Made by a program: the position numbers and the translations under genes. A model generated the notes under the pieces. The model was not told where the DNA came from and did not search any database. It saw only the letters and a list, made by a program, of their open reading frames with translations. A stretch of 36,932 bases of DNA from a virus, in the IMG/VR virus record IMGVR_UViG_3300025671_000195, positions 1 through 36,932 of that record, one strand, 5' to 3'. Of this stretch, positions 15,174-23,800 are shown in pieces; the stretch's first letter is position 1, and every line of letters starts with the position of its first letter.

Positions 15174-15662
15174 ATGAGTTATGAAATTGATGCTAAACGT
15201 GGAGTAGCTAACCACTACGGAGCTAGAACAACAGATGGCAGTAAAGGTGCTCAAACAGCATCTACAGGTATTATCAAAAGAGCCCAATGGGATTTCTCTT
15301 ATGATAATCTTCCTGCTTCTGGAACTAGCAATTTACAATATGTTATTCCTGCAAACGCAACAGTTGTTTCAGCTAAGTTATATGTTGATGTAGCATTTAC
15401 TTCTACATCTACTACAACAGACTTAGTTGTTGGATTGTATACTTCTGCAGGTTCTGCTATTGATGCTGATGGTTTAGTTTCTGCATCAGAAGCTACACAA
15501 ACAGCTATTGGCACTGCAGGTAACGTTGTTACTGGTGCAGGTGCTTTAGTAGGTAAAACAATCGGTGCTACTGCAGGAGAAGTTGTAGTTGCTCCTACAG
15601 TTGACGATTTACTTACAGGTAAAGCTCGTCTTGTCGTTGAATACGTTTACGACAAAAACTAA
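15174..15662 (+). CDS. Virion protein following capsid, probable head decoration
   Basis: 162 residues, Ala/Thr/Val/Gly-rich and beta in character: SNLQYVIPANATVVSAKLYVDVAF and TGKARLVVEYVYDKN are alternating strands. Not a recognised enzyme. Lying between the major capsid gene and an efficient terminator, on the capsid transcript, suggests stoichiometric production with capsid, as for decoration or cement proteins. It starts after a GGGAG site 8 bases upstream. A head-completion or fibre role cannot be excluded. Confidence 0.6.
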   Translation: MSYEIDAKRGVANHYGARTTDGSKGAQTASTGIIKRAQWDFSYDNLPASGTSNLQYVIPANATVVSAKLYVDVAFTSTSTTTDLVVGLYTSAGSAIDADGLVSASEATQTAIGTAGNVVTGAGALVGKTIGATAGEVVVAPTVDDLLTGKARLVVEYVYDKN

Positions 15663-15698
15663 TTAGGATAGGGGTCTTCGGACCCCTCCTAATCTTTT
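15663..15698 (+). terminator. Intrinsic terminator with UUCG tetraloop
   Basis: AGGGGTC (15670-15676) pairs with GACCCCT (15681-15687) around TTCG, the very stable C(UUCG)G loop. Outside it, TTAGGA (63-68 of this block) can pair with TCCTAA (15687-15692), lengthening the stem to 12-13 pairs with a 2-base bulge. It is followed by TCTTTTAGG, a short T-run. It lies one base after the stop of the decoration candidate and should end most capsid-unit transcripts, letting some readthrough reach the tail genes. Confidence 0.85.
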
Positions 15699-15712
15699 AG
15701 GAATATATATTT

Positions 15713-16288
15713 ATGACAATACAACATAACATTATCACAGATCCAGATATACATGAGCCTAAGGGTGTAGCAGCAGCTACAAGTGGTAAAGTATATATTT
15801 CTAATGGATCAGGATCAGGTGCATGGACATATCCTCCAGGTAAAGCTCATGCTGAAATCTATATATCAGGTGGAACAACAACACATACATTAGCAGGTGC
15901 TTCTGCTTATTCTTTACTTAATCCAAGTGGAGAGTGGACTGCTTCAGGTAATGAAGACATTCTTACAGTAACTCCAGGTAGTGGTATTATTACTCTTAAC
16001 CAAGCAGGACATTACTTAATAACCTTTTGGATTAACTTTACAACAACAGCTATTGCTTCAGGATCTGCTTATAACTTTAAGTATGCTCTTGATGGCTCAG
16101 TAGGAACTAGATTAAGTTCTGTTGTTAAACCTACTAATGGTGTTGATACACTAATATTATCATCAACAGGTACACTAGCAGCAACAGCAGGTCAAACCCT
16201 ATCAATATTTGTAAGTGGAGACGGAACTTCTTCAGGACAGAATATTACTCCTACTGAAGCAGGTTTAGTTGCTCTATTCTTAGATTAG
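15713..16288 (+). CDS. Beta-rich virion protein (C1q/TNF-like appearance)
   Basis: 191 residues. After an N-terminal tail with VAAATSGKVYISNGSGSGAW, a typical fibre or decoration linker, a jelly-roll-like domain follows with HAEIYISGGTT, LTVTPGSGIITLNQAGHYLIT and TAGQTLSIFVSG, ending AGLVALFLD. The arrangement resembles C1q/TNF-type trimeric domains in phage head fibres and decoration proteins. It is the first gene past the capsid terminator, with an AGGA site 10 bases upstream that overlaps the end of the terminator T-run. Structural virion role likely; exact location not known. Confidence 0.6.
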   Translation: MTIQHNIITDPDIHEPKGVAAATSGKVYISNGSGSGAWTYPPGKAHAEIYISGGTTTHTLAGASAYSLLNPSGEWTASGNEDILTVTPGSGIITLNQAGHYLITFWINFTTTAIASGSAYNFKYALDGSVGTRLSSVVKPTNGVDTLILSSTGTLAATAGQTLSIFVSGDGTSSGQNITPTEAGLVALFLD

Positions 16289-16298
16289 GAAATAAATT

Positions 16299-17075
16299 AT
16301 GGCTAAAATGACACTACTTGAAATGGTACAAGACATCATGTCAGATATGGATTCTGATGAGATTAATAGTATTAATGATACAGTTGAAGCTCTTCAAGTA
16401 GCACAGATTATTAAATCAACATACTATAATATTATAGATGGTAGAGACTTTCCTTTTTTATATGAAACATTTCAATTAGAATCAAGTGGTACAAACACTA
16501 GACCTACTCACATGGGTTTACCTGAAACCATTATTGATCTTAAAACAATTAATTATAACTGTAGAAAACTTACAGATACTAAAGACAAATACAAAGAGAT
16601 TCTTTATAAAACACCTGAAGACTTTCTTTATATCTTAAATCAAAGAAATAGTTCAGAATCTAAAGTTACTACTGTAACTGATACTACAGGTATCTCTCTA
16701 TTGATTTATAATGATAGAAGTCCTCAATACTTTACTTCATTTGATGATGACAACCTTGTATTTGATTCTTATGATAGTGCTGTTAATACTACTTTAGTAG
16801 CAGCTAAAACACAATGTCATGGTAAACGATCAGTAGCCTTTACATTGTTAGATACATTTACACCTGATTTACCAGTGCAAATGTTTACATACTTACTTGC
16901 TGAAGCTAAATCAACTGCTTTCTTAACACTTAAACAAATGGCTAATCAAAAAGCAGAACAAGTATCTATATCTCAAAAACGTAGAATGTCTCAAGATGCT
17001 TGGAGATTAAAGAATGGAATTACATATCCAAACTATGGTCGAAAAGCAGGAGTGAAAGGAAAGCCTAATTACTAA
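16299..17075 (+). CDS. Head-tail adaptor (tail tubular A-like)
   Basis: 258 residues, mostly helical at the N-terminus (TLLEMVQDIMSDMDSDEINS, about 3-25, then VAQIIKSTYYNIIDGRDFPF) with a beta middle region and a C-terminal helix ending AWRLKNGITYPNYGRKAG. The start ((L)LEMVQ.IMSDMDSDEVNSI) is a pattern I know from adaptor proteins of marine podoviruses that stand where T7 gp11 does. Its place after the capsid genes and before the nozzle gene (17684) agrees. It would dock beneath the portal. Shares TAATG with the next small gene. Confidence 0.75.
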   Translation: MAKMTLLEMVQDIMSDMDSDEINSINDTVEALQVAQIIKSTYYNIIDGRDFPFLYETFQLESSGTNTRPTHMGLPETIIDLKTINYNCRKLTDTKDKYKEILYKTPEDFLYILNQRNSSESKVTTVTDTTGISLLIYNDRSPQYFTSFDDDNLVFDSYDSAVNTTLVAAKTQCHGKRSVAFTLLDTFTPDLPVQMFTYLLAEAKSTAFLTLKQMANQKAEQVSISQKRRMSQDAWRLKNGITYPNYGRKAGVKGKPNY

Positions 17076-17233
17076 TGACACAATTAACAAGCAACACTCA
17101 AGCATTTGTTCATAAAGAACAATATGGTAAATCAACTAAGAAAAGGAAGACTGCTATGAAAACTATGAAAAAACCTATGCCTAAAAAGAAACCAATGAAG
17201 AAAATGGGTAAACCTAAAAAACAAGGATACTAA
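17075..17233 (+). CDS. Small basic protein with capsid N-arm-like start
   Basis: 52 residues, start ATG 17075 inside the preceding stop (TAATG), stop at 17231. Residues 1-17 (MTQLTSNTQAFVHKEQY) match residues 1-17 of the major capsid protein (MSQLTSNTTAFIEAQQY) at 11 positions plus S/T and I/V changes, and the DNA is similar too. After that it turns into a Lys/Met/Pro-rich tail (KKRKTAMKTMKKPMPKKK, ending KKQGY). It looks like a copied capsid N-arm fused to a polybasic tail. Role unknown. It may mark a partial capsid gene duplication, or a protein that binds the same partner as the capsid N-arm while contacting DNA. Confidence 0.75.
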   Translation: MTQLTSNTQAFVHKEQYGKSTKKRKTAMKTMKKPMPKKKPMKKMGKPKKQGY

Positions 17234-17234
17234 A

Positions 17235-17414
17235 ATGGGACTTTCTAAAAAACAAATGCAAGACATTATAGATAACTTTGGTGAGTATGAAGAAGATGCT
17301 CCTGCTCCTTCAAACTTTAAAAGTCCTAAAGAAGCAGCAGAAGACTCTATAGAACGTACTAATCAAGTAAGAAAAGACGAAGAAGAACGTAGAAAGAAAA
17401 TGAAAGGTAAATAA
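17235..17414 (+). CDS. Small charged helical protein
   Basis: 59 residues, starting at ATG 17235 one base after the previous stop and ending in TAATG shared with the next gene. N-terminal MGLSKKQMQDIIDNFGEYEED is followed by a Pro-rich spot (APAPSNF) and a long charged helix (SIERTNQVRKDEEERRKKMKGK). No recognised domain. Small proteins of this type between adaptor and nozzle genes are usual in marine podoviruses; whether they are virion parts is unknown. Confidence 0.65.
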   Translation: MGLSKKQMQDIIDNFGEYEEDAPAPSNFKSPKEAAEDSIERTNQVRKDEEERRKKMKGK

Positions 17415-17680
17415 TGGATACATTCACAACTCCGAATGGTAAGGAATTAAAGATAGTTAATGCCCCTGGCACAGGTCATTATAAAATACAATTTACACAA
17501 GGTGGAGAACTTCCACAAGAACTAACAGGTTTCTATACCTCTAGTGCTGTAGCACAAGTAGCTGTTCGTAACTATCTTTTAAATAATAAAGATAGGTTTG
17601 AAAAGAAAGCAGAAAATAAGAAGTTTGTTAATGAACTAAAACAGTCATTAAAAGAAAAAGAACAACCTACCGAGGAATAA
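17414..17680 (+). CDS. Small protein before the nozzle gene
   Basis: 88 residues. The N-terminal half is beta-like (FTTPNGKELKIVNAPGTGHY, then IQFTQGGELPQELTGFYTSS) and the second half a Lys/Glu-rich helix (RFEKKAENKKFVNELKQSLK). I recall similar short proteins with TxPNGKEL...FT.GGE.P..L.G.(F/Y)T in marine phages next to tail genes, of unknown function. It is translationally coupled to the gene before it (TAATG), and GAGGA near its end serves as the ribosome binding site for the nozzle gene 4 bases downstream. Confidence 0.65.
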   Translation: MDTFTTPNGKELKIVNAPGTGHYKIQFTQGGELPQELTGFYTSSAVAQVAVRNYLLNNKDRFEKKAENKKFVNELKQSLKEKEQPTEE

Positions 17681-17683
17681 TAA

Positions 17684-19939
17684 GTGGCAGCAAAAACCGA
17701 GAAAGTCTTTAGATCCTTTGTTAAAGGTCTAATTACAGAGGCTAGTCCTCTTACATTTCCAGAAAATGCTTCTATTGATGAGCAGAACTTTGTTCTCAAT
17801 AGGGATGGCTCTCGTTCTCGTAGACTAGGTTTAGACTATGAAGGTACTTACGCTAAGACATCTACAGGTTTAACAGCAGATGATATTAAAGAAGGTAAGC
17901 AATCTTTTCATAGATGGGATACACCTAGTGGTACTTCCTCTATAGCTATAGGAGTAGTTCGTGTTAAAAACAAACTATGGTTTGTTGATTTACTTACTTC
18001 TGCTCCTAGTGCTAATTTACTTAATAGTGGTAATCCTATTACAATAACAGGATTATCAAATAACAATATAGAAACATCTACACTTAATAATCAATTAATT
18101 ATTGTAGGTAAAGATCTAGATAAACCTGTTGTTTTATCTTATGATTATACAACAGATACAGTATCTCAAAGAACTGTAGATATTAAAGTTCGTGATATAT
18201 GGGGTCTTGATGATAGTTTAGAAGATGATGAAAGACCTGCTACTTTATCAGATGAACATAAATATAATCTTCGTAATCAAGGTTGGAATGAAAACATTGT
18301 TACTAAGGGTGGAGGAGATGCTCTTGATGAAACCTTTACAGCATTAAGTGCATATCCAAGTAACTCAGATCAATGGACTCTTGGTAAGATCAGTAATTCT
18401 TCTGATGCTGATTATGAAAAGTTTGATCCTGAAGTATTAGAAAAGAACTCTCAATCTAGATATTCTGTATCAAGAGGTTCTATTGTTATAGATGCTTTTG
18501 ATAGAGGCTCTTCTAGAGAAGCAGGAACAGATGTTACAGGTTTAAATTCTGATACAGAAACAGGTAATATATCTACTGTAGCTTCTTATGCTCAACGTAT
18601 TTTCTATTCAGGTATAGATTCAACTGTTACAGATGGTGATGCTAAGTCTCCTAATTATTCAGGTTATATTTTCTTTACTAAAGTTGTAACTTCAGATAGT
18701 GACTTTGGTAAATGTTATCAAGAAGCAGATCCTACAGATCCTGGTATTAATGACATTATTGATTCAGATGGTGGTACTATTCAGATACCAGAAGCTACTC
18801 GTATTGTTAAAATAGCTTCCTCACAGTCTTCTTTACTTGTGTTTGCAGAAAATGGTATATGGGAAATCTATGGAGACACGGGAGGCTTTATTGCTTCTTC
18901 TTTCCAAGCTAATAAGATTTCTACTAATGGTATCTTTAATGCTAACTCTGTTGTTAATATCAATGGTAACTTTATGTATTGGTCTAAAGCAGGTATCTAC
19001 ACTTTAGTAACAGATGCTGCTTCTGGTCGATTTAGAGCTGAGACTATATCTCTAACAACAATACAAACTTTGTTTTTACAAATACCTGATATAGGTAAAA
19101 ATAACTGTAAAGGATTCTATGATGAAAAAGAAAATAGAGTACGTTGGTTATATAATGATGCAGATGACATTACTTATACGAACAATAATTATATAAATAG
19201 ATATACTAAGGAACTTGTATTTGATTTAACACTCCAAGCTTTTTATACTAATGTATTTAGTCAGTTAGCTACAAGTTCTCCTTATGTTGCTGATTATATT
19301 GAAGTACCTGGCTATGCTATATCCAGTTTTGATGAAGCTGTTTTAGTAACAAATGGTAATACTGTTATTGATAGTAATAGTGACACAGTAGTTACAACAG
19401 AAGATCTTTTACTTAATAGAAGTTCTCAGTTTAGTTATCTAACGATTGCAGGTACAAACTTTACTATATCTAAATTTAATAACTTAACATTTAAAGACTG
19501 GGTAACAGAAGATGGTACTGGTGCTAATTATAGCAGTTATCTTGTAACAGGTTATGAATTATTTAATGATGTAATGAGAGATAAACAAACTCCTTATATA
19601 TTCTTTTATTTTAATCGTACTGAAGATGGGTATACAGCAGACGGAGCTAATTTAATATTAAATAACCAATCCTCTTGTAAAGTACAAGCACAATGGAACT
19701 GGGCTAATAGTGCTAATAGTGGTAAATGGGGTAACGAGTTTCAAGCTTATAGACTATTAAGAAACTATATACCTAGTGGATCAGGTGATCCCTTTGACTA
19801 TGGTGATGGAGTTATTGTAACTAAAAGTAAACTTAGAGGTTCAGGTAAAACATTAAGTATTAAGATAAGTTCAGAAGAAGGAAAAGATATGAAATTATTA
19901 GGGTGGGCAGTTCCTGCTACAACAACTTCAGTAGTTTAA
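17684..19939 (+). CDS. Tail nozzle protein (tail tubular B-like)
   Basis: 751 residues from GTG 17684 behind a GAGGA site. The start (FRSFVKGLITEASPLTFPENASIDEQNFVLNRDGSRSRRLG) is the signature of podovirus nozzle proteins equivalent to T7 gp12: a FVKGL.TE.SPL..PE....E.N....RDGS RRR pattern. The rest is beta-propeller-like sequence (for example RIVKIASSQSSLLVFAENGI and YVADYIEVPGY). Length is close to T7 gp12 (794). Six copies would form the tail tip below the adaptor. Gene order adaptor, nozzle, gp13-, gp14-like supports it. Confidence 0.85.
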   Translation: MAAKTEKVFRSFVKGLITEASPLTFPENASIDEQNFVLNRDGSRSRRLGLDYEGTYAKTSTGLTADDIKEGKQSFHRWDTPSGTSSIAIGVVRVKNKLWFVDLLTSAPSANLLNSGNPITITGLSNNNIETSTLNNQLIIVGKDLDKPVVLSYDYTTDTVSQRTVDIKVRDIWGLDDSLEDDERPATLSDEHKYNLRNQGWNENIVTKGGGDALDETFTALSAYPSNSDQWTLGKISNSSDADYEKFDPEVLEKNSQSRYSVSRGSIVIDAFDRGSSREAGTDVTGLNSDTETGNISTVASYAQRIFYSGIDSTVTDGDAKSPNYSGYIFFTKVVTSDSDFGKCYQEADPTDPGINDIIDSDGGTIQIPEATRIVKIASSQSSLLVFAENGIWEIYGDTGGFIASSFQANKISTNGIFNANSVVNINGNFMYWSKAGIYTLVTDAASGRFRAETISLTTIQTLFLQIPDIGKNNCKGFYDEKENRVRWLYNDADDITYTNNNYINRYTKELVFDLTLQAFYTNVFSQLATSSPYVADYIEVPGYAISSFDEAVLVTNGNTVIDSNSDTVVTTEDLLLNRSSQFSYLTIAGTNFTISKFNNLTFKDWVTEDGTGANYSSYLVTGYELFNDVMRDKQTPYIFFYFNRTEDGYTADGANLILNNQSSCKVQAQWNWANSANSGKWGNEFQAYRLLRNYIPSGSGDPFDYGDGVIVTKSKLRGSGKTLSIKISSEEGKDMKLLGWAVPATTTSVV

Positions 19940-20241
19940 TGAGAGTATTATACGAAGAAAAAGATAATGGTTTTATAGGATTAAGTTGGGAACCTACCCT
20001 AAAAGTATGGATTCTTCATATAGATTGTAAAGAGTGGAGTAAAGAAACTTATAAAAGATATAAAGAAATAGGTCAAATGATTCGAGAAGAATTAAAGAAA
20101 AAAGGTATTACAGAAGTTTATGGACTATCTGAAACACCTAAAGAAGTTAAGTTTAACAGAATGTTTGGGGGTGAGGTTCTTCCTTATATTGTATATGATT
20201 CAGAAGGAAAACCTAATTATTTAGTTAAAGGAGTATTATAA
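19939..20241 (+). CDS. gp13-position protein, GNAT-like end
   Basis: 100 residues from ATG 19939 (TAATG with the nozzle stop); a longer frame from 19903 would overlap the nozzle gene and is less likely. The end, VYGLSETPKEVKFNRMFGGE, resembles the last helix and strand of GNAT-type proteins, and T7 gp13, which occupies the same place between gp12 and gp14, also has a GNAT-like end. T7 gp13 is needed for assembly of the internal proteins. The match is positional and weak in sequence; the N-terminal acetyl-CoA-binding part is missing, so enzyme activity is unlikely. Confidence 0.6.
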   Translation: MRVLYEEKDNGFIGLSWEPTLKVWILHIDCKEWSKETYKRYKEIGQMIREELKKKGITEVYGLSETPKEVKFNRMFGGEVLPYIVYDSEGKPNYLVKGVL

Positions 20242-20895
20242 GTGGGTAAGGCAGTCAAAACAGTAGCAACAGTAGCAGCCATTGGTTTTGGTGGATATGC
20301 TGCTTTTGGTCTATCAGGACCAGGTTTTGGTTACATGGGATCAGGTCTAGGAAGCTTTGGTAAATTAGGATTAGCTGCTAAAACTTTAACAGCTTCTAAA
20401 GCTCTTTCAATAGCAGGTCTGGGTTTACAAGTTGCTTCTGCTGTCCAACAAAGAAAATATGCAGGAAAAGCAGCTAAATTTGAAAGCCAAAGAGCAGATG
20501 CAGCTAGACGATTAGAAGAATCAAGACGAAGACAAAGTGATGTAGCTGCTCGACAACAAAGATTAGCTGCTATTAGAGAACAACGTATTCGAACAGGTCA
20601 AATTACAGCAGCAACTGGAGGAGCACAATTAGGCTTAGCAGGTACCTCTGGATTTACTGGAGCAGTAGGAAGTTTATCTACTCAAGCTGCCGCTAACATA
20701 GGACAAATAAATGTTGCTCAAGGTTTTGCTAGAGAGCAAAGTGGATATAGCCAACAAGCTGCCTCTGCTGCCTCTCAAGGAGCTTTAGCAGGAGCACAAG
20801 CTCAGGGATGGAGTCAGATGTTCTCATTAGCTACAAATATGGGTGGAGCAAGTAAAAACTTATTTAACGCATTTGATTTAAAAGCAAAGGTATAG
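20242..20895 (+). CDS. Internal virion (ejection) protein, gp14-like
   Basis: 217 residues from GTG 20242 with an AAAGGAG site. The N-terminal 70 are Gly/Ala-rich and hydrophobic (VATVAAIGFGGYAAFGLSGPG), the middle a highly charged helix of Arg, Gln and Ala (RRLEESRRRQSDVAARQQRL) containing many R(T)GQI-type turns, then an Ala/Gly/Ser/Gln-rich C-terminus. That composition and position fit T7 gp14, which is ejected first and forms a channel in the outer membrane. It is followed by the large gp15/16-like genes. Confident on class, not on exact function. Confidence 0.8.
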   Translation: MGKAVKTVATVAAIGFGGYAAFGLSGPGFGYMGSGLGSFGKLGLAAKTLTASKALSIAGLGLQVASAVQQRKYAGKAAKFESQRADAARRLEESRRRQSDVAARQQRLAAIREQRIRTGQITAATGGAQLGLAGTSGFTGAVGSLSTQAAANIGQINVAQGFAREQSGYSQQAASAASQGALAGAQAQGWSQMFSLATNMGGASKNLFNAFDLKAKV

Positions 20896-20898
20896 TGA

Positions 20899-23800
20899 AT
20901 GGATTATAGTAATAGCTTTAGAATACCTAAAGAGGCAGGAAAACCTCAACTTTCAGAAGATCAAGCCTCTGATACAGCCTTATATACTGCAGGTTCTTAT
21001 CCACAAACTAATGATCTTTATCAAGATTATGAAAGAATTTACAATGAATTATTAGATAAAGGGTATTCAGAGTCTGTAGATTTAGCTAATCAAGCTTATA
21101 GAGATGAACAAGAAAGAAATAGTAAAGGTATTGTAGCTACTATTATTGAAGACCCAGAGATGCCTGTTGAACAGAAAAAAGCTATTGTTGAGATGTATAA
21201 AGACAAAGGTTTTATATCTGATAATATTAAGAATAAGTTTATGGAAAACCTAGGTATTTTAGATCTAGGTGATTCTGAAACAGACACAGAAGCTCAAACA
21301 GAATTATCAAAAAGCATTAAAACTAAATCAATTCAAGAAGACTATAATAAGTTTGAGTTTTCAATGCAAGATGGTTATGATAAATCTATTGCAGCTTTAG
21401 CTTCAGGTAAGAAACCAGAACCTTCTGCTGATCAAGACAAGTTTTCTTTAAGTGAAATGAATGATCGCTTTAAGAAGTACATGGCAGAAGCAGGTAAAAA
21501 CTATGAAGAAGGTATTGTAAACTTCTCTAAACAACTCTTTGCTGAAGGTTTAAGTGTAGCTAATTTTATCTCTGCTCTTCCTTACTTTGCATCTGACATT
21601 TATGAAACTATATATGAAGCAGAGTCTTCAGGTAAAGAATATGAAAACTATAGACAGGCAAGAGATGCTGCTCATAAAAAACTAGATAAAACTGTAGTAG
21701 CTGACATAATGCTAGGACAATATGCAGAGTCTTTAGGGGTGGCAGAACAGTATGAAAACTCTTTAATTAATAAAGGGCTTACTAAACTTGATGAAAAGAT
21801 AACAGAACTTACAATTACTATAGCTGACTTTAATAAAGAAACAAATAAACTTTATGCTGATAAAGGTATTACAGCTATACAATATTCAGAAGATCCTGAA
21901 CAGATTAGAGTAGGGATAGACTTAGCTTTATTAATTGCTCCTTTTAAATATAAACCTGAAGTCTTTAAAGTAGAAACTCCTAAACAAATAAAGAATACAG
22001 TAATTGATACTGGTCGTCCTGATAGTCCTATTAACAATATGATGATTAGTAATCCTAAGATAGGTGCAGAGTTTGTAGCAGAAGCTATTATGGATTCAAC
22101 AGGTCGAAATGCTAAGATACTAGGTACAACACCTGAGGGTGCTCTTGCTAAGTATGTATTTCCTAAGTATGGTGATCTTAATCAGTTTACTTTTATACCT
22201 GATGTTAGACGTAATTTACCTAAAGACTTAGTTAATCAAAAGAACTATCCATTAACACCTGGTCAAGAGAAAGCATTACAGTATGCTTTACATGATAATG
22301 TTATTACAGATCCAGTACAAAGACTCAATGATAAAGTAATTAGAGAGTCAGTACACGAGTATAGTAATAACCTTTACTATAATCAACCTTCTTCTGTAAT
22401 CTTAATGGACTCATTTAAGTATACAGAAAAGCAAGTATATAGCCCTAGTCCTTACTACCCATATACTGCTATTGATCAGCTTAAGTTTGCTTATGATAGA
22501 TTAAATCAACGTATCTTAAACAATCTTCCTATTGAAGAAAGAGGTCGTGTTCAGATAGCTGACTTAACAGAAAACAAAAGATATACGACTCCTGATGAAG
22601 TACTAAATGCTTATAGAAATAAACCTTCTGGTACTCCTAAAGAGTTTATATTAGAATGGACAACAGAGAAACCTTATGATCCTACTTTAAATCTAGGAGA
22701 CAAACTATCATCTAAAAGAAAAGAAATAAGTTTACTTCCTGGTTTTCTTCCTGATTTTGATATAACTGGTATTGGTAGGTCAGTGATAGGAGAGGCTATA
22801 TCAGGTTCTCCTGCTCTTGCAGATTACTTCCAAGCAGGTATGGCAGGTGGAGAGCTTAGAGCTCGTATGTTAAGCCGTGAAGGTTTACGTCCTATTAAAC
22901 AACTTATACTAAATAAAGAAGCTAAGAAACTTTACCCTGAGTTTAAACAGTTATTAAAAGATAGAGAAGCTAACTATAAAGAAGAGTACTCTATTGATGA
23001 GATTCAAACTGAATATGCAGTATCTCGAAAAGAAGCAGCTAAACTAAATGAGATGCAAGATGCTTGGATTAGAGTTAATAACTTTGTTTATTTAATGGAT
23101 AACTTGACTCATCGTTCTTCTTTACAAGAAAGAGGTTTTAACAAAGGTTTATTTAGTAGTGATGGTTCAGTGTATCTTCAAGCTGTAAGACTGACCTTTG
23201 AGATTCCTGCTCCTGTTGAGGGACAACCTTTTAAAGCTTATGACTTTGATACTAAAACAGGTATAGAAGTACAAACTCTTGAAGAGAGAAGTAATGGTAT
23301 CTTTGAAGTAGAAACAGGTAAACAACTTGTGTTACTAGAAAAAGCACAGCAACCTATGTGGAATGAAAGAAATACTTATGGTCTTGTAGGTAAAGACTTT
23401 AAACTAGATGTTCTTCCTGAAGAAGTTATACCTAAAGTACCAGGTCACTCAAGACGTATACAAAAGGGTCACTTTATTGTTAGACAAGTGCCTAAAGAGT
23501 TATTTATTGATGGTATTAAAGTTACTAATGAAATTAGACTTAAGAATGAGCATTCAACAGCAGTAGGTATAGCTCGTTATAAGAAGGATGCAGATGCTCT
23601 AGTAGCTAGATTTGAAGACAAAGACAACTATTATACATTTAGAGAAGAAGCTAGAGAAAGTAATCTTAGAGATGTAATTACTGAGTATGAGTTTCATCAT
23701 GAAAGAGTAGAAACTGCTAAAGAAAGAGGAGAAGCTCTTGAGTCTATTGATGGAGAAACTACACTAGCAGATGGTTTACAAACAATGATGAGAGAGGTAC

